A DNA stretch of 64,000 bases from Blastomyces gilchristii SLH14081 (lineage: Eukaryota; Ascomycota; Eurotiomycetes; Onygenales; Ajellomycetaceae), in assembly GCF_000003855.2 (NCBI RefSeq), contig NW_003101659.1, positions 399,475 to 463,474 of the forward strand, written 5' to 3'. Positions 24,233 to 35,851 of this stretch are shown here, in pieces. The notes under the pieces were generated by a model. The model had not been told where the DNA came from. It saw nothing but the letters and a program-made list of their open reading frames with translations, and did no database searches. The translations under genes and the position numbers were made by a program. Each line of letters starts with the position of its first letter. Positions within the stretch are counted from its first letter, which is position 1.

Positions 24233-26591
24233 AGTGAAAATATTTCATAAACGCTTTGACTTTGAGAGAGCCATCTCGGTTGCGTTCGTCCAAATGTGAC
24301 GAAGAGGTTGTTGCCGAAAAGCTTCGAGATTTCAAAAATGCGAAATTACCAGGTAACGACGGCGGGCGTTGGGTGTCATACGATTAGCTCGAGGCCCCAG
24401 GTCACTGCCATGGATGGGGGGGTATTTTACAGTCCTGGTACTCCGTACAGAGTACCGAGTACCAGGGAGGAGAGTTCCCAAGAGTTCCCACCAGGCGTTG
24501 AAGTGACCTGCAGGTGGCCATTTTGGGAGAGGCCTGGGTCCAGGGTCGTTGGTAACTGGTACCGGAGTACGGAGTACAAGATGTTACTTGTCAGGAGGGT
24601 ACGGCGGCAGTACGATACGCGGTGCCAGGCACCATGGTCTGAAATTATGTTCCCTTGAGTCGAGAAGGTTGGCTCCCAGCAACTTTCTTTCCTGGTTCGC
24701 GGGAAATGTATATATTTCGATCCTGGAGGCTTGGAAAGCGTTGAGGATTTCCTTTCTTGCCCCTGGTTATTTATCACCATGCTTGAACATGCTTGATTGT
24801 GCGCAGGCGATAGCCGTGGGTTTCCTGCAGCTAGCTCCCTCTCTCTCTCCACGCCTGTGGAGACCAAGACACATTCCATCCCATCTCATGCAACAACGGA
24901 CCAGAGAGCTCCTGTATTTAGTAGTTATTTTATTACAGACCGGCGGATTGGTGACTTGCCAAAACGGGGAGATTCGTACAGAGCGAAACTTTGAATGGAA
25001 CGAGTAGCCCGTATTGGTGCAAGGTCTGCCCTTAGGTTCTACCTAGGTAACGTGATGCATTGTACAGTACATACATTACATACTTATGCATAACAAAATC
25101 GGTTGGTCCCGCGCCGAGGTCTGTATTTATTTGGGTCTGGGGACGGACCAAGCACTTAATCTGCGTCAAAGGTCCAAGATGTTACTTGTATCGTAGGTTC
25201 TGTGGCGTAAAAAGACAAATCTTGTACTGTAATTTCTCAGGAAGTGGAGCCGATGAGAGCTAGTACCGTTTTGTGGGGTATGAGAATGTGTTTTCGGCGG
25301 TACTCGGTACGGTACATACCAGCGTATCCGTCGTACCTAATAGCTAGCCACACCCCCATAAGCCGCAGCCGCCCCAAAGTCCAAAGCCTCCCCCAGTTCC
25401 AATCTGGAGTTGCCGCCGAGTCCCTCTGATGTTGGACCGACCAACCACAACCTCACCTCATCTTCCTTCTTCTCTCTTCCAGCTGCGTTCGCATTTCTCA
25501 GAGCCTTCGTTCGAGAGCAAATCCTTTCTTATGGTGGTTTCGCTTCTCTGCTGGCTTCTTGAAACAGTTCTGGGCTCAAATTGTCGCCCGTGCTCAAACG
25601 ACGAACTGCCAAACTGCCCTGGCTTCATGTGTTCGCTGGCGCAATTGGAAATCAGCTCCAACCTCCATACCCTCTCCTCTCCTTATCTTATCCAACTATC
25701 GTCGCTCATAATTGCCGCCCATCCTCCTGGTCCCTGCTTACCTGGCTTGTCCGTTTGCTGTTTCTCTTGCCACTATTATCCCTTAATGATCGCCAAGAGC
25801 AGCCCATTCCTAGATCTGAGCTGAGAAGTGGGAAGGACAACGGAAATAACAGAAGGATACATTTGATTTTTTACCAGGGACACCAACGCTCCAAGACGCT
25901 GGTGGTGCAAGGGAGTGTTGTAAGAGTTGCCTGCAAAAGTCCCTCTCTGCTTTGGCCCGAACTTGTCATAGCTACGGAAGTATAAGGTTGGCCATTCCAT
26001 CGGCCAACGGCCCCCTACCATCCACGAGGAATAAGCAGCGTTATTCCCAATCGATATACATGTTTGGAGGGATTGATTTGAACACTTGCTCGCCACAGAT
26101 GCCCAGTGCGCCTCTGGTAATCCGTTCGCATCATAATACATTCGTATTTTTACCTTTCAATCCTTGAATAAAGCTACTTAGGCCCGTGCTGGTAAGCTTG
26201 CCATGTTCTATTCCTTTGCGGACACGGATAGCTTCCTTCATAATACAAGCTCTATTTTAATTACTGAAGGCGTACCACACTCTCAATTCCCAAGAGTCTC
26301 TTCGGAATTGATTTCTAAAGTCCTGGTGAACGCCGTTAACTAATCCCCTGTCTCTCGCAGTTTTATATTCTTATCCTGTTAATCGATATAGCCTTGCGCT
26401 CAAATTGGTGTTGATCACTGAGCTCCTCGTTCGAGCTATTAGCATAAAGGCTGTGAAATACGCCCCCTCCCCCTTACGGAACGGTAACCACTTACCCCCT
26501 ACGTTCCTTGAATCTGGTCACGGCGGACCGGATAAGACAGAAAACGTCTCTTGGGGAGTTTTCAAGTTCAAGCACAATGTTGTCAGATGTC

Positions 26592-29500
26592 ATGGCACGT
26601 CAAAACTCTGTCGATACTCAGCCTGGACAGGAGCTTGTTTCTATAAGTGAAGTCGCGCCTGCCACTACTGGTAAGCCGTAAATGAGCCGTTCGCTCGGTA
26701 ATAATTGCTTAGCATATATAGCTACTGACCCATTTTGCAGCACCACCTCCATCAACATCCAGTACAGCTGTTGACAATGAGAAGCAGCAGACTGAAAATC
26801 CCGATATTCCTCCACCAAAAACCGACAAGCCTAGACCTCATGGTTGCACAACGTGCGGCAGAAACTTTGCCCGGCTAGAGCACTTAAAGCGTCATGAGCG
26901 GTCTCATACCAAAGAAAAGCCGTTTGAATGCCCGGAATGTGCCAGGTGCTTTGCGCGAAGAGACCTCCTTTTGCGGCATCAACAGAAGCTCCATATGACA
27001 ACCACGCCCTCATCCCGGCCTAAAAATGCGCGGCGAGAAAGCACCAGCGGTGTCGGGCCTGGAGCAACTCGGGTCCGCAAAAATTCCATTGCGAATAATG
27101 GAAACACCGGTAATAGTATGAGGCCGCGAGCGAATACCATCAGCCATCTTGATCGTTCGTCAATTGGGATTATAGGTGTTGGAAATCCAGCTGGTTCAAG
27201 GCCACCTTACCCTACTCACACCAGCCATCCGAGTTTAAGTTCGATACCTGGACTTCCAGAATACGGGTTCCGGGGTCTCCCTTCCGAGCAGCCAAATACC
27301 AATGGCTTGACAAAACTAGATACTGGCATTCCTATGGACTTGACTAATGGGCTTCGTACTGCACCCGTTTTTGGTAGCTTCAATGAGGTGAACTTTGGCG
27401 ACATGATGTTAAATCAGGGGAGTAATACCATCAACCCCGCCCAGCTGCATTTCGGATCGCCTCATCCTTTTGGTGGTGACACTCCGACCTCGCCATTCCA
27501 CCCAACGTTTGCGGGCATGCCAACATCACAGAGCTTGATCGACGATGACCTCAACCCGGAATGGCTGCATGGATTTGAGAGTACAATGACATTCGCCAAT
27601 GCAAATGAGTCCGCGATTGATGGTTCGTCACCTTCGGCTATGAGCACAGGGAGCCAGAGTGGAATCAGCGAAGTTATGTTAGATGGATCGAACCAGGCTG
27701 TGACGAGCTCCTCGGGACCGTGGTCCAATCCTCTCCTTGTCCAAACCCAAACTCCGACAAATCAATTCAACATCGATTTTACGTCCCCTTTTGCAGACAT
27801 GCAGCCTGATACTGTCTCACCTAAGTCCCTGCTTGCACAGCACCATTTTTCCGACCAGTCGTTCTCGACTCCCCCTCCGAGGGTTCAGCCTGGATTGTCT
27901 GGACCACCAAATAATATATTCCATCCCCCAATGGTTACTAACGGAGATATAGGGGATTCTTCCGGTACCGTTAGACTTAACAGCTTTGTACCAAATTCCG
28001 CGCCGTCGATATCCACGGAAACCATTACCGATTCCACTCGCCAAGCTCTCTTAGCCAGTCTACATCAGCCCTCTGGTATTACCCATCGTCGATTCTCCCA
28101 GTCATCTAGCACACAACTGACCAGCCCCGGCGCACTCCCCCATCAACACTCCTTTAGCAGTAATTCATATGTTCTCCCAAGCACGATCGACCTCCAACGT
28201 TACATTGCAGCATATGTGAACTATTTCCACCCCCACATGCCTTTCCTGCATATATCGACTTTGGATTTTGATGCTCCCGAATACGCTGGCAGCCTAAAGA
28301 ATCCTAATGGACAAGTAAATTCTGGCACGTCTACTATTGCTGGTGGGGGTGGGTGTTTGATTCTCTCCATGGCAGCCATCGGTGCCTTGTACGAATTCGA
28401 AACCGCGACATCCAAGGAGCTTTTCGAGTCTGCGAAGAAAATGATTCAGGTATACCTTGAGGAGCGGAGAAAAGCAGATATGTCTGCGGCACTTAACCGA
28501 TCAAGCTCCCCGCGCGATAATTCCGTTCAGAATACACCTCTGTGGCTAGTTCAGGCAATGCTGCTGAATGTCATATATGGACATAATAGCGGTGACAAAA
28601 CCTCTGCTGACATTGCGAGTACACATTGTGCGGCTTTAGTTAGCTTAGCAAGAGCCGCAGAATTGATCCACCCCTTGCCAGCCGAAAACCTCCCTCCCGA
28701 TCAACTTGGATATCCCATTGGAGGGAGTGATATGCATATGGATGGGATAAATTCTCAAGCGTGGCATGACCATAGAGAATGGATGCGGTGGAAAATAGTA
28801 GAGGAGCGAAAAAGAACGCTTTATGCCATTTTTACTTTGTCCAGCCTTTTGGTTTCTGCTTACAACCATGCTCCAGCGCTGATGAATTCGGAAATTCGGC
28901 TCGATTTGCCTTGCGACGAACAACTTTGGGCTGCGGAATCCGCCCAAGCTTGGACGTCATTGGGTGGCACTACAGCTCATCATAGGGGAATTCCGTTTTC
29001 TGTGGCACTGACAACACTTCTTACAGCTAGTCACCGAAGGCAATCGGGCTCCCCACCACAGTCGCATTTTGGCGCTGGCGCTGGCGCGCCCAGCGAAGAT
29101 CTTCCTCAAAGTGATCTGAAACCGAGTACGTTTGGCTGTTTGGTACTGATACACGCCTTGCATAATTATATTTGGGAAACTCGACAGCGACACATTGGCC
29201 GCCCTTGGACTCCACAGGAGACGGAAGCAATGCATGCACACACTGAACCTGCTCTTCGGGCTTGGCAGTCGGCATGGAGTGCCAACCCTAGACATAGCCT
29301 TGAGCGGCCAAACCCGTATGGGTTGGGACCTCTATCGGCGGATAGCATACCTCTTTTGGATCTTGCATATGTTAGATTATTCGTTAACTTGGGTCGATCC
29401 AAGGAAGCATTCTGGCAAAGAGATTGGAACGGCATGGCGGACGAACTGGCAAGAGGAGCCGACATTATTCAGCATGCAGATGATCCTAGAGCTGACTATC

Positions 29501-30270
29501 CCTCCCCGAACCAACTTGAGGGAGCAAACCAAGGTGGCGGCAGGCGAGCTTCCATGGCTGAATACGGCGTGGCAGACTTAACGCTCACTGGCAACGCGAA
29601 TCAAGAACGCAACATGCAGAACAATATTTCTCAGCAGCAAATGGCAGCATCAAGACGCGAACGTCATCTTCGAAAGGCAGCATTTTACGCTGCAGACTCG
29701 ATATCCATGTCTGATAAGCTAGGAAATACCTATGCTGAGTTCACGTCGCGAGAGCTTCCTATCCAAAGCGCAATGTGTGCGTTTGACTGTGCTCAAGTTT
29801 TGGCTGAATGGGTAACCACAATTCAAGAACGAATTGGTCCATATCTAGGGATTTTGGGACAGGATGCGATGGATTTGACCCAGGTTCCTGGAATAATGCT
29901 CTTGGAAGACGAGGATTACAAGCTTATTCAAAAGATACAAGAAATACTCCACAATATTGAAGTGAAAATGAAAGATGCTTTGCATCATCCCGGTAATTCT
30001 GGAAATGAACCATCGAATTGTTTGCCCAGCTTGGTTGATGGCGGTTTTGGTACAAAGATCTTGTTCTCGACGGCGTATCTTCTGGATAGGGCAGCTGTTT
30101 GGCCAGGTGAGAATAACCACTAGGTTTCGTATGCGATGTCCTTGAATTTTTCTTTTGACTGATCAATTTATTTTCTGCGTTATATAGTTACAAAGTTAAT
30201 GGCTCGGTCGCTCGAAGCCCAAGGGCTCCGGATGAGAGAGAGGGCGAGGAACTCAGTCCTTGCTGGATAA
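26592..30270 (+). CDS. C2H2 zinc-finger transcription factor with fungal-specific domain (ADR1/AmdX type)
   Basis: Three exons, 26592-26670, 26741-30106 and 30188-30270, giving 1175 residues. Exon 1 encodes [17 protein letters not shown]. Two adjacent C2H2 fingers lie at residues 62-82 (Cys62, Cys65, His78, His82) and 90-111 (Cys90, Cys93, His106, His111), joined by the canonical HTKEKPFEC linker. A long Ser/Asn/Pro-rich region follows, then a fungal-specific transcription factor domain from about residue 510 ([19 protein letters not shown]) to beyond 800. This architecture is that of the ADR1/AmdX/KlfA-like regulators, which control use of alternative carbon or nitrogen sources; the actual targets here are unknown. 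The last exon replaces an apparent stop after WPGENNH with [13 protein letters not shown] and closes in frame. The long CT-rich leader upstream suggests a large 5' UTR with short upstream frames. Confidence 0.9.
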
Positions 30271-31243
30271 TTAGGAGAAGAACATCAGGACCATGTACAT
30301 GCCTGCTTCTCGCATATCGGCTCTGAGTTCCTGACTAAGGCCACCACGCGGATTGATCCCGGCCAATGAAACTATCCGCGTCGTCCCTCAGGACATTTCT
30401 GCATCTAATCACACGTTGGCGTGTGAACGCATCCTCGCCAGTCTGTACACGGGCAGTTTTGGCGCTTCACACATATCCGCCGCCCACCTGCTGCTGCTGC
30501 GGGGTGATTTCATATCTAAGATCCGATAAAAATTTCCTTTCACGCTCTGAAAAGTCTACCGGAGATACTCGATTTCGAACGCCCATAACATGAAAAAATC
30601 TCCTTTTTCTTTTTTTTTTCCCCCCGCCTTCCGGATTAACGATCACGAAAGTTTCACAATTGTCATGTCAGTGGTACAGGGTTCGGTCTTATCCATCACA
30701 TCACAAATGGACACAGTTTGGGATTCATATAAAAACAACACGATTTGATATATTACTTATTCCAAGAAAAATAAGGCTGGGCTTTTTCATTTATTGTATT
30801 TTTCGGATGCGGGAACATTAAAAAAAGAAGAGAAGAAAAAGGGAAACAGGAAAAAAAGGAATCGAAAAAACGCCGGGAAAGCAGGAGTTCATTTCCAATC
30901 ACTTATGGGCGCCTTGCTTTGCATTGCATACATGCATACATACATACACACAACTTACATTTATACATCGGGATCCAGTTTCTGAAGATTTAGTGCTTGC
31001 TGGTGGGGGCTGGGTAAACTTTCTGTTCTTTTGTGGGTGTTTTCTTATTTCTTTCGTCTTTCCGCTTTACATGTGCTTTTAAAGTACCCCCAATGCGCGA
31101 TTACATACTCTTGTCGATATATTACCCATGCTTCAGTTGCCTTTTTCTTTCTGACAATGTGGACCTGGCGAATCTATTTTTGATCTTCTTCTTTTTTATG
31201 CCCCACGCTCAAGTCTCCCCGCTGTTATATTGTTCGAATCTCG

Positions 31244-31276
<33 letters not shown>

Positions 31277-32452
31277 CACACAGTCAGAATGAGTAATTTA
31301 TGCATGCATGGTTTTTGTCTACAGGAGGACTCGGTGTTTTAATGTCACGAACTGATGATATACTTGTTGACTTCTTTTTATGTTTGGTTCTCTTTCTTTT
31401 ATTCTCACCCTGTGATTTTTAATGCTGAATTAACTACCCCGCCCATTTACCGTTCTTGATTTTTATGCTAGAAAACCCCTTTTTTTAAGCTCAGGGTCCT
31501 TGGAACTCCACTTCTGGGATTCAATAATGGATGCAATGCTTGCATACATTATTCATCACTCCCACAATTCATTCATTTAATATCTCGTTCCCACTTTTAC
31601 ACTTGTTACCAGTGCTACTATGTTGAGTCGAACTGGTTGCCTTGGCGACTGCTATTGATTTGCCTTCTTGCTCTCCCCCTCTCTTTCATTTAGCTTTCTC
31701 CTTCAATCTTTTCTCTCATCTACATCTACAATTTGATTTCACATGAGCTCTGCTAGCTTCATACTTCTCCCCTCATTTACCTTCTGAATTTCCTTTTTTG
31801 TATCAGAGATTTCATCATGTCATCATGTTTATGTAGATACCCCCCTTTTTTCAAAATAGGTTCAGGAATTTCAAGATAATACAGATCATGTTATGTAGGT
31901 AGTTTTTGAAGATTTGATCTTCTATCTAGTAAGCAATCGGAGATATTATGAGGTATTTGTGATTACTGTATATTCACTGATACTAGAGCTATCAATGAAA
32001 GATGGAGAATGACATGAAGAAAGTGAAATATAGAATGAGAATGTATGAGAAAAACTCTGGTAGACAATGTCTCACGCCGTTAGATGTTCAATTATAGAAA
32101 CAAAGCTCAAAATTAAATCGCGCTTCCAACGTGCTGAGATATGTGAGGTATGTTATGAAATCCAATGACATGTGAAAAGGCAAAATATTTCCAAGAGAAC
32201 AACAGCATGATAATACATATAAAAACTACAATATCTGAATGCACACAAGCCATGTGGAGATCATCATTTCATTGGCATTGAGTCAATAATGTTTTGGAGA
32301 AACCACACCTCTACATAAAGCAGGAGTTGTAATCTCCAACTCATTCCCAAGGTTTAATTTACCATTATCAACATACAAACACACATAAAGCCATCGAGTA
32401 ACACCGCCGTTCCTTCCTTACAGCGAAGGACACGGTTCCGCAATGCCGCCTA
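30271..32452. other. convergent intergenic region, 3' flanks
   Basis: The transcription factor gene ends from the left and the Utp8-like gene from the right, so this 2.2 kb is the meeting of two 3' flanks. It is AT-rich and has a (CA)n microsatellite at about 31243-31281. I see no gene. Confidence 0.55.
31243..31281. repeat. (CA)n microsatellite
   Basis: About 19 CA units with a single CG interruption, in the convergent intergenic region. Confidence 0.9.
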
Positions 32453-35415
32453 CTACACAATAATCCTCTCGAACGAATACTTCCCCACAGCTTTCGCCCT
32501 CAAATACCCGATCTCACGCTCAGTCCTTGCCACCACTTCACCTGTCTTCCGGATCTTAGTCCTGCTCACTTCCTCACCCGACGCAGATGTACCAACAACA
32601 TCCTGTCCCGGACCCCCTCCAACTTCCACCCGCTTAAGCGACAGAGGAAGCATCTGGGTATCGCGATTTAGCGCCCCTTCAGCACCATCGATGTTATCAG
32701 TGTCATATATGAGAATTTCAGCGCCGTTGTGTCGCTCCTTGCGCTTCAGACGGCTGCCGCGCGGCAGGGCTGGGGCCGCTTGATCAGCCTGATCTTCTTT
32801 CTTGTTCTTATTGCTATTCCCGCTACCGGCCCTGTTACTGTTGGCACCAGCGGCAGCCGTTTCAGCATATCTGACAAATTCGCGAAGTATGCCCTTGAGA
32901 TACGTTGCTTCTTCGACGCCGACCAGTGCAGCTGAGATTTCGGATTTCATATCTGCGATTAGGCTAGCTTCGCTGTCTGTTGCGCCTGCGAAGGTGGCGG
33001 CAGAAATCCAGCCGCTTGGTCCTATGGCGTCAATGCAGGCGGTCAGAAGGTTGACCAGGGTGGATAGGCTGAGGGTGGGAATCTTGGGGTCGGGCGGAAG
33101 GGGCGCCTCAGACTGTTCTATGAACCGCGAGGTGTAGCCGCCCGTAGCTAGGGAGTGGCGGAGGTGGTGGATTATCGAAAGGGTGTCGGAGTTGGAGAGG
33201 GCGGAGCGGATCGCTTGGGTTACTTTGTCGATGGGGTAGAAGTGTAGTTTTGTGAGGGTTAGATTTAGGCCAGTGGTGGCGTCCGTTATGATGGCGTCGA
33301 TACCGCGATGGGCAGGGGAGCTTTTAATCTGGTTTTCAGTGGTCATTTCTTGGGAGCTGCTTTCTTTGGCTGGGTGAGCGGCTTCGGTAATGGTTCTTGG
33401 TAATTCCTCCTCTGGCCTGGGCCGATGAGAGCGCGCGAAGTCAAGGAGGACTTTTAGTGCATGAGCAAGTTCGGTTGGGTCAAGATTTATCGGGGTCCGT
33501 AACACCTGCAACAATAACTTGATAGAAATTCCAGGCTCAGTAAGAGCCCGTACTAGTGAACCGTTTGGAATTGGTGGCACCATCCGCGGGCGCATGGACT
33601 GACAAAGAGCGGTCCGAATGTTGTTTAGGCTGAGGTGATGAGAGTTTATAAGCCAACGGAAGGTTTTGGGTGGCATAAAAGACATGACTAGCTTCGAGGT
33701 CTTAGGATCTGTGTCGCTGATCCTTAAAGAAAATATCTTCCCGAGCAGGAAGGATATCTTTTCTGGATCCACAAACGCCGCCGCTGATGGTAGATGTTTG
33801 GGTTTGTCGTCTTCACCTGATACTGAGGGTTTGCAAACTGCATCTTTCATAAGTTTGTCAAAATTTGCAGTATCTTTGACTTCGGCTAGGGCGTCAAGCT
33901 GCTTCTTTATTTCAGCCCACCGAGCAGCTTCCTCCGGCTCGCAGAGTCCCACAGGCCGCATGTGATTTGCTGGCTTGGTGCCCGTCTTTAGTACGGAATC
34001 TGATGCCAATTGAATTCCTTTGCCAATTGCATTAATCAAAAGTCCATCACCGGACTGTTTCAGAGACCCGTCGTAGCGGTCAAGAGATGATGAAAGATCG
34101 AAACCAAGAAGTGTAGCTCCACGTGTCGCAATGGCGATTCCAAGCTTCGAAAAATAGGAGATAAACACTACAGGTGCCTTATCAGCATCTGATTTTGTGG
34201 CGATTACGGTAGAAATATCTTTTAACGAAAGGTCCGCCTGAATTGATTGATATCGTGCGTTGTAAATCGCAACCGATGATTTGCCGGCACCAATAACAGA
34301 CTGCGGCGATATCCGCATGATGGATGAGAAATTTTCGTTGGGAAAAACCATGTAGGACAATATTTCAGGTGAGTATTGAGATATATCGTAAATTATAAAC
34401 CCGTTTGTAAAAGACAATGACAATCCGCTAGTACTGGGATGGAAGTTCCATTGGAGTGATTTGGGGTCGACTGGTGTCTGTTCCTCTTCCAAGTTCGGTA
34501 GACTAATAGTCATTAGGTGTCGTAATCGTTTTGCATGACTTATTGAGAAACCATCATCTGTAGCCTGGGTGGATAGAGAGAAAACAATCAGGTCGAAGTC
34601 GCTGGGGAGCAATTGCTCCTTGTGATGTGGCCGGGAAACAAGTATCAGCACTGAGGAAGTGCCCGATTCTGCTCCAATCTCATCACCTAATACCGTCGCT
34701 ACGATATCCTGCCTTTTCTTGAATAGTGACTTGCGCGCGTCGTCGAAGGCCACAAGGAATCCGGTCTGGATTTCATGTGAAGCTGATTTGTCATCAGTGG
34801 TTGGCAGGATATTCCACTTCTGAGTCTTGAGGTCCGGCGAGAGTCTGCGGACTCGTCCATCTTTATGGACTACAAGGACGTCGAAGGGATCCTGTTGTTT
34901 CTCTGCCTCTGGGGCTGTCGGGATAATGCCAAGGAAAACAACAGGGCTCCGGGCATCTTCTAGCTTGAAAGAGGTGTTGGAAACGTTTAGCGCATTGTGA
35001 GCACCGGTAGTCGACTGATCCAGGAAACACTGCACTTGATTCTCTGGCTGTTCTATGGAACAATAAGTGTGCCTTCTTGCAACTGCATTTTGTTTCGGGC
35101 TCGACTTTTGGCGGACGGAGCAGGGCGGGCAGGAAAACGAAGACTGCGGTGGAACTGCATAGGAGGTGACCAGTTTTGGGAATTGAACCTGGTCCCAATA
35201 GATCAGCAATGCATGGAAATGAATAGCAGGCAAAGGGATAAGGGCCTTACATTGTAAATGTTCACGCTCTCCCCGTCAATAGCAGCTGCAACTTCATACC
35301 GCTTTCGTTTCTTAGAGCCTTCCACGCCGTAAACTTTCCCTAGTTGGCATTTACCAGCTGAAGCTCCCAGCGGCCGTGGCAATTGGGCCAGCACAAACGG
35401 CGCTTGTAGCTCCAT
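32453..35415 (-). CDS. utp8: Utp8-like nucleolar protein (small-subunit processome / UtpA)
   Basis: Two exons, 35251-35415 and 32453-35188, giving 966 residues. The start MELQAPFVLAQLPRP is chosen because the family begins with a short PFxLAxLP block; an in-frame ATG 27 codons upstream (35496) would give a longer leader. The N-terminus continues with SKKRKRYEVAAAIDGESVNIYN, the phase-0 intron, and VQFPKLVTSYAVPPQSSFSCPP, resembling the start of the Utp8 beta-propeller family. The rest is helical and ends with a basic, Ser/Asn-rich tail (NSNKNKKEDQ) and KYSFERIIV. Utp8 belongs to the t-Utp/UtpA subcomplex that couples rDNA transcription with early 18S processing and also acts in nuclear tRNA export in yeast. 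The family call is from partial recognition of the N-terminus; other nucleolar propeller proteins remain possible. Confidence 0.6.
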
Positions 35416-35851
35416 ATTGCGAAATGTAGCGTCCTTTTGACGGAAGCGCAACGGGGTATAGTATAGACCTTGAGACATGAACTCCGTCTTTGTCAAAAAT
35501 ATTGTAACTTTTTGGGCGGCTATCGGGGAAATAATCTTCCGAGATAGTTAACTAACTTACGCCACACTAGCCGAATCCGGCAACGTCATCGGCCGGGCAG
35601 GACGCGTGATTTGGCGAGACGCGGCGAAGAAAGCGCGACAAAAAGACAATGAAGGGACTATTTTCAACTCCATCTGTTCAGATATGATAACTCTCATTGC
35701 AGGACGCTAGTTCCGGCTCGAACCTCTGCGAACTGGGTTATTTGGATTGTCTCTGGGTCTATACAAACTCCCCATTTATGGGAGGCTGTAGAATTCCCGA
35801 CTTTACTCTTCGGGATCAGCTTCACAATGCGACGATTCCCTAGGGAATTGA
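35416..35851. promoter_or_regulatory. shared divergent promoter, utp8-like / elg1
   Basis: Only 436 bp separates the two start codons that face away from each other, so both promoters overlap here. It is rich in CG-containing words (GGCGAGACGCGGCGAAG) compared with the surrounding genes. No clear TATA box. Confidence 0.7.

Larger units (their letters stand above)
19065..26591. other. 7.5-kb gene-poor stretch
   Basis: No gene supported apart from the repeats listed separately. It holds poly-A/T tracts, a CA microsatellite, a tandem array, a candidate MITE and many TACGGAGTA motifs. The last ~1.1 kb (25.4-26.59 kb) is CT-rich with several short frames and probably contains the promoter and a long 5' UTR of the downstream transcription factor gene. 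I see no remnants of transposon proteins. Confidence 0.5.

Noticed and set aside
25429..25985. Overlapping plus-strand frames of 131 and 134 codons
   Set aside because: CT-rich composition and no domain; more likely the leader of the downstream transcription factor gene.
35416..35496. Upstream start for the Utp8-like protein (MTKTEFMSQGLYY)
   Set aside because: In frame but the conserved family start fits MELQAPFVLAQLP better; kept only as an alternative.
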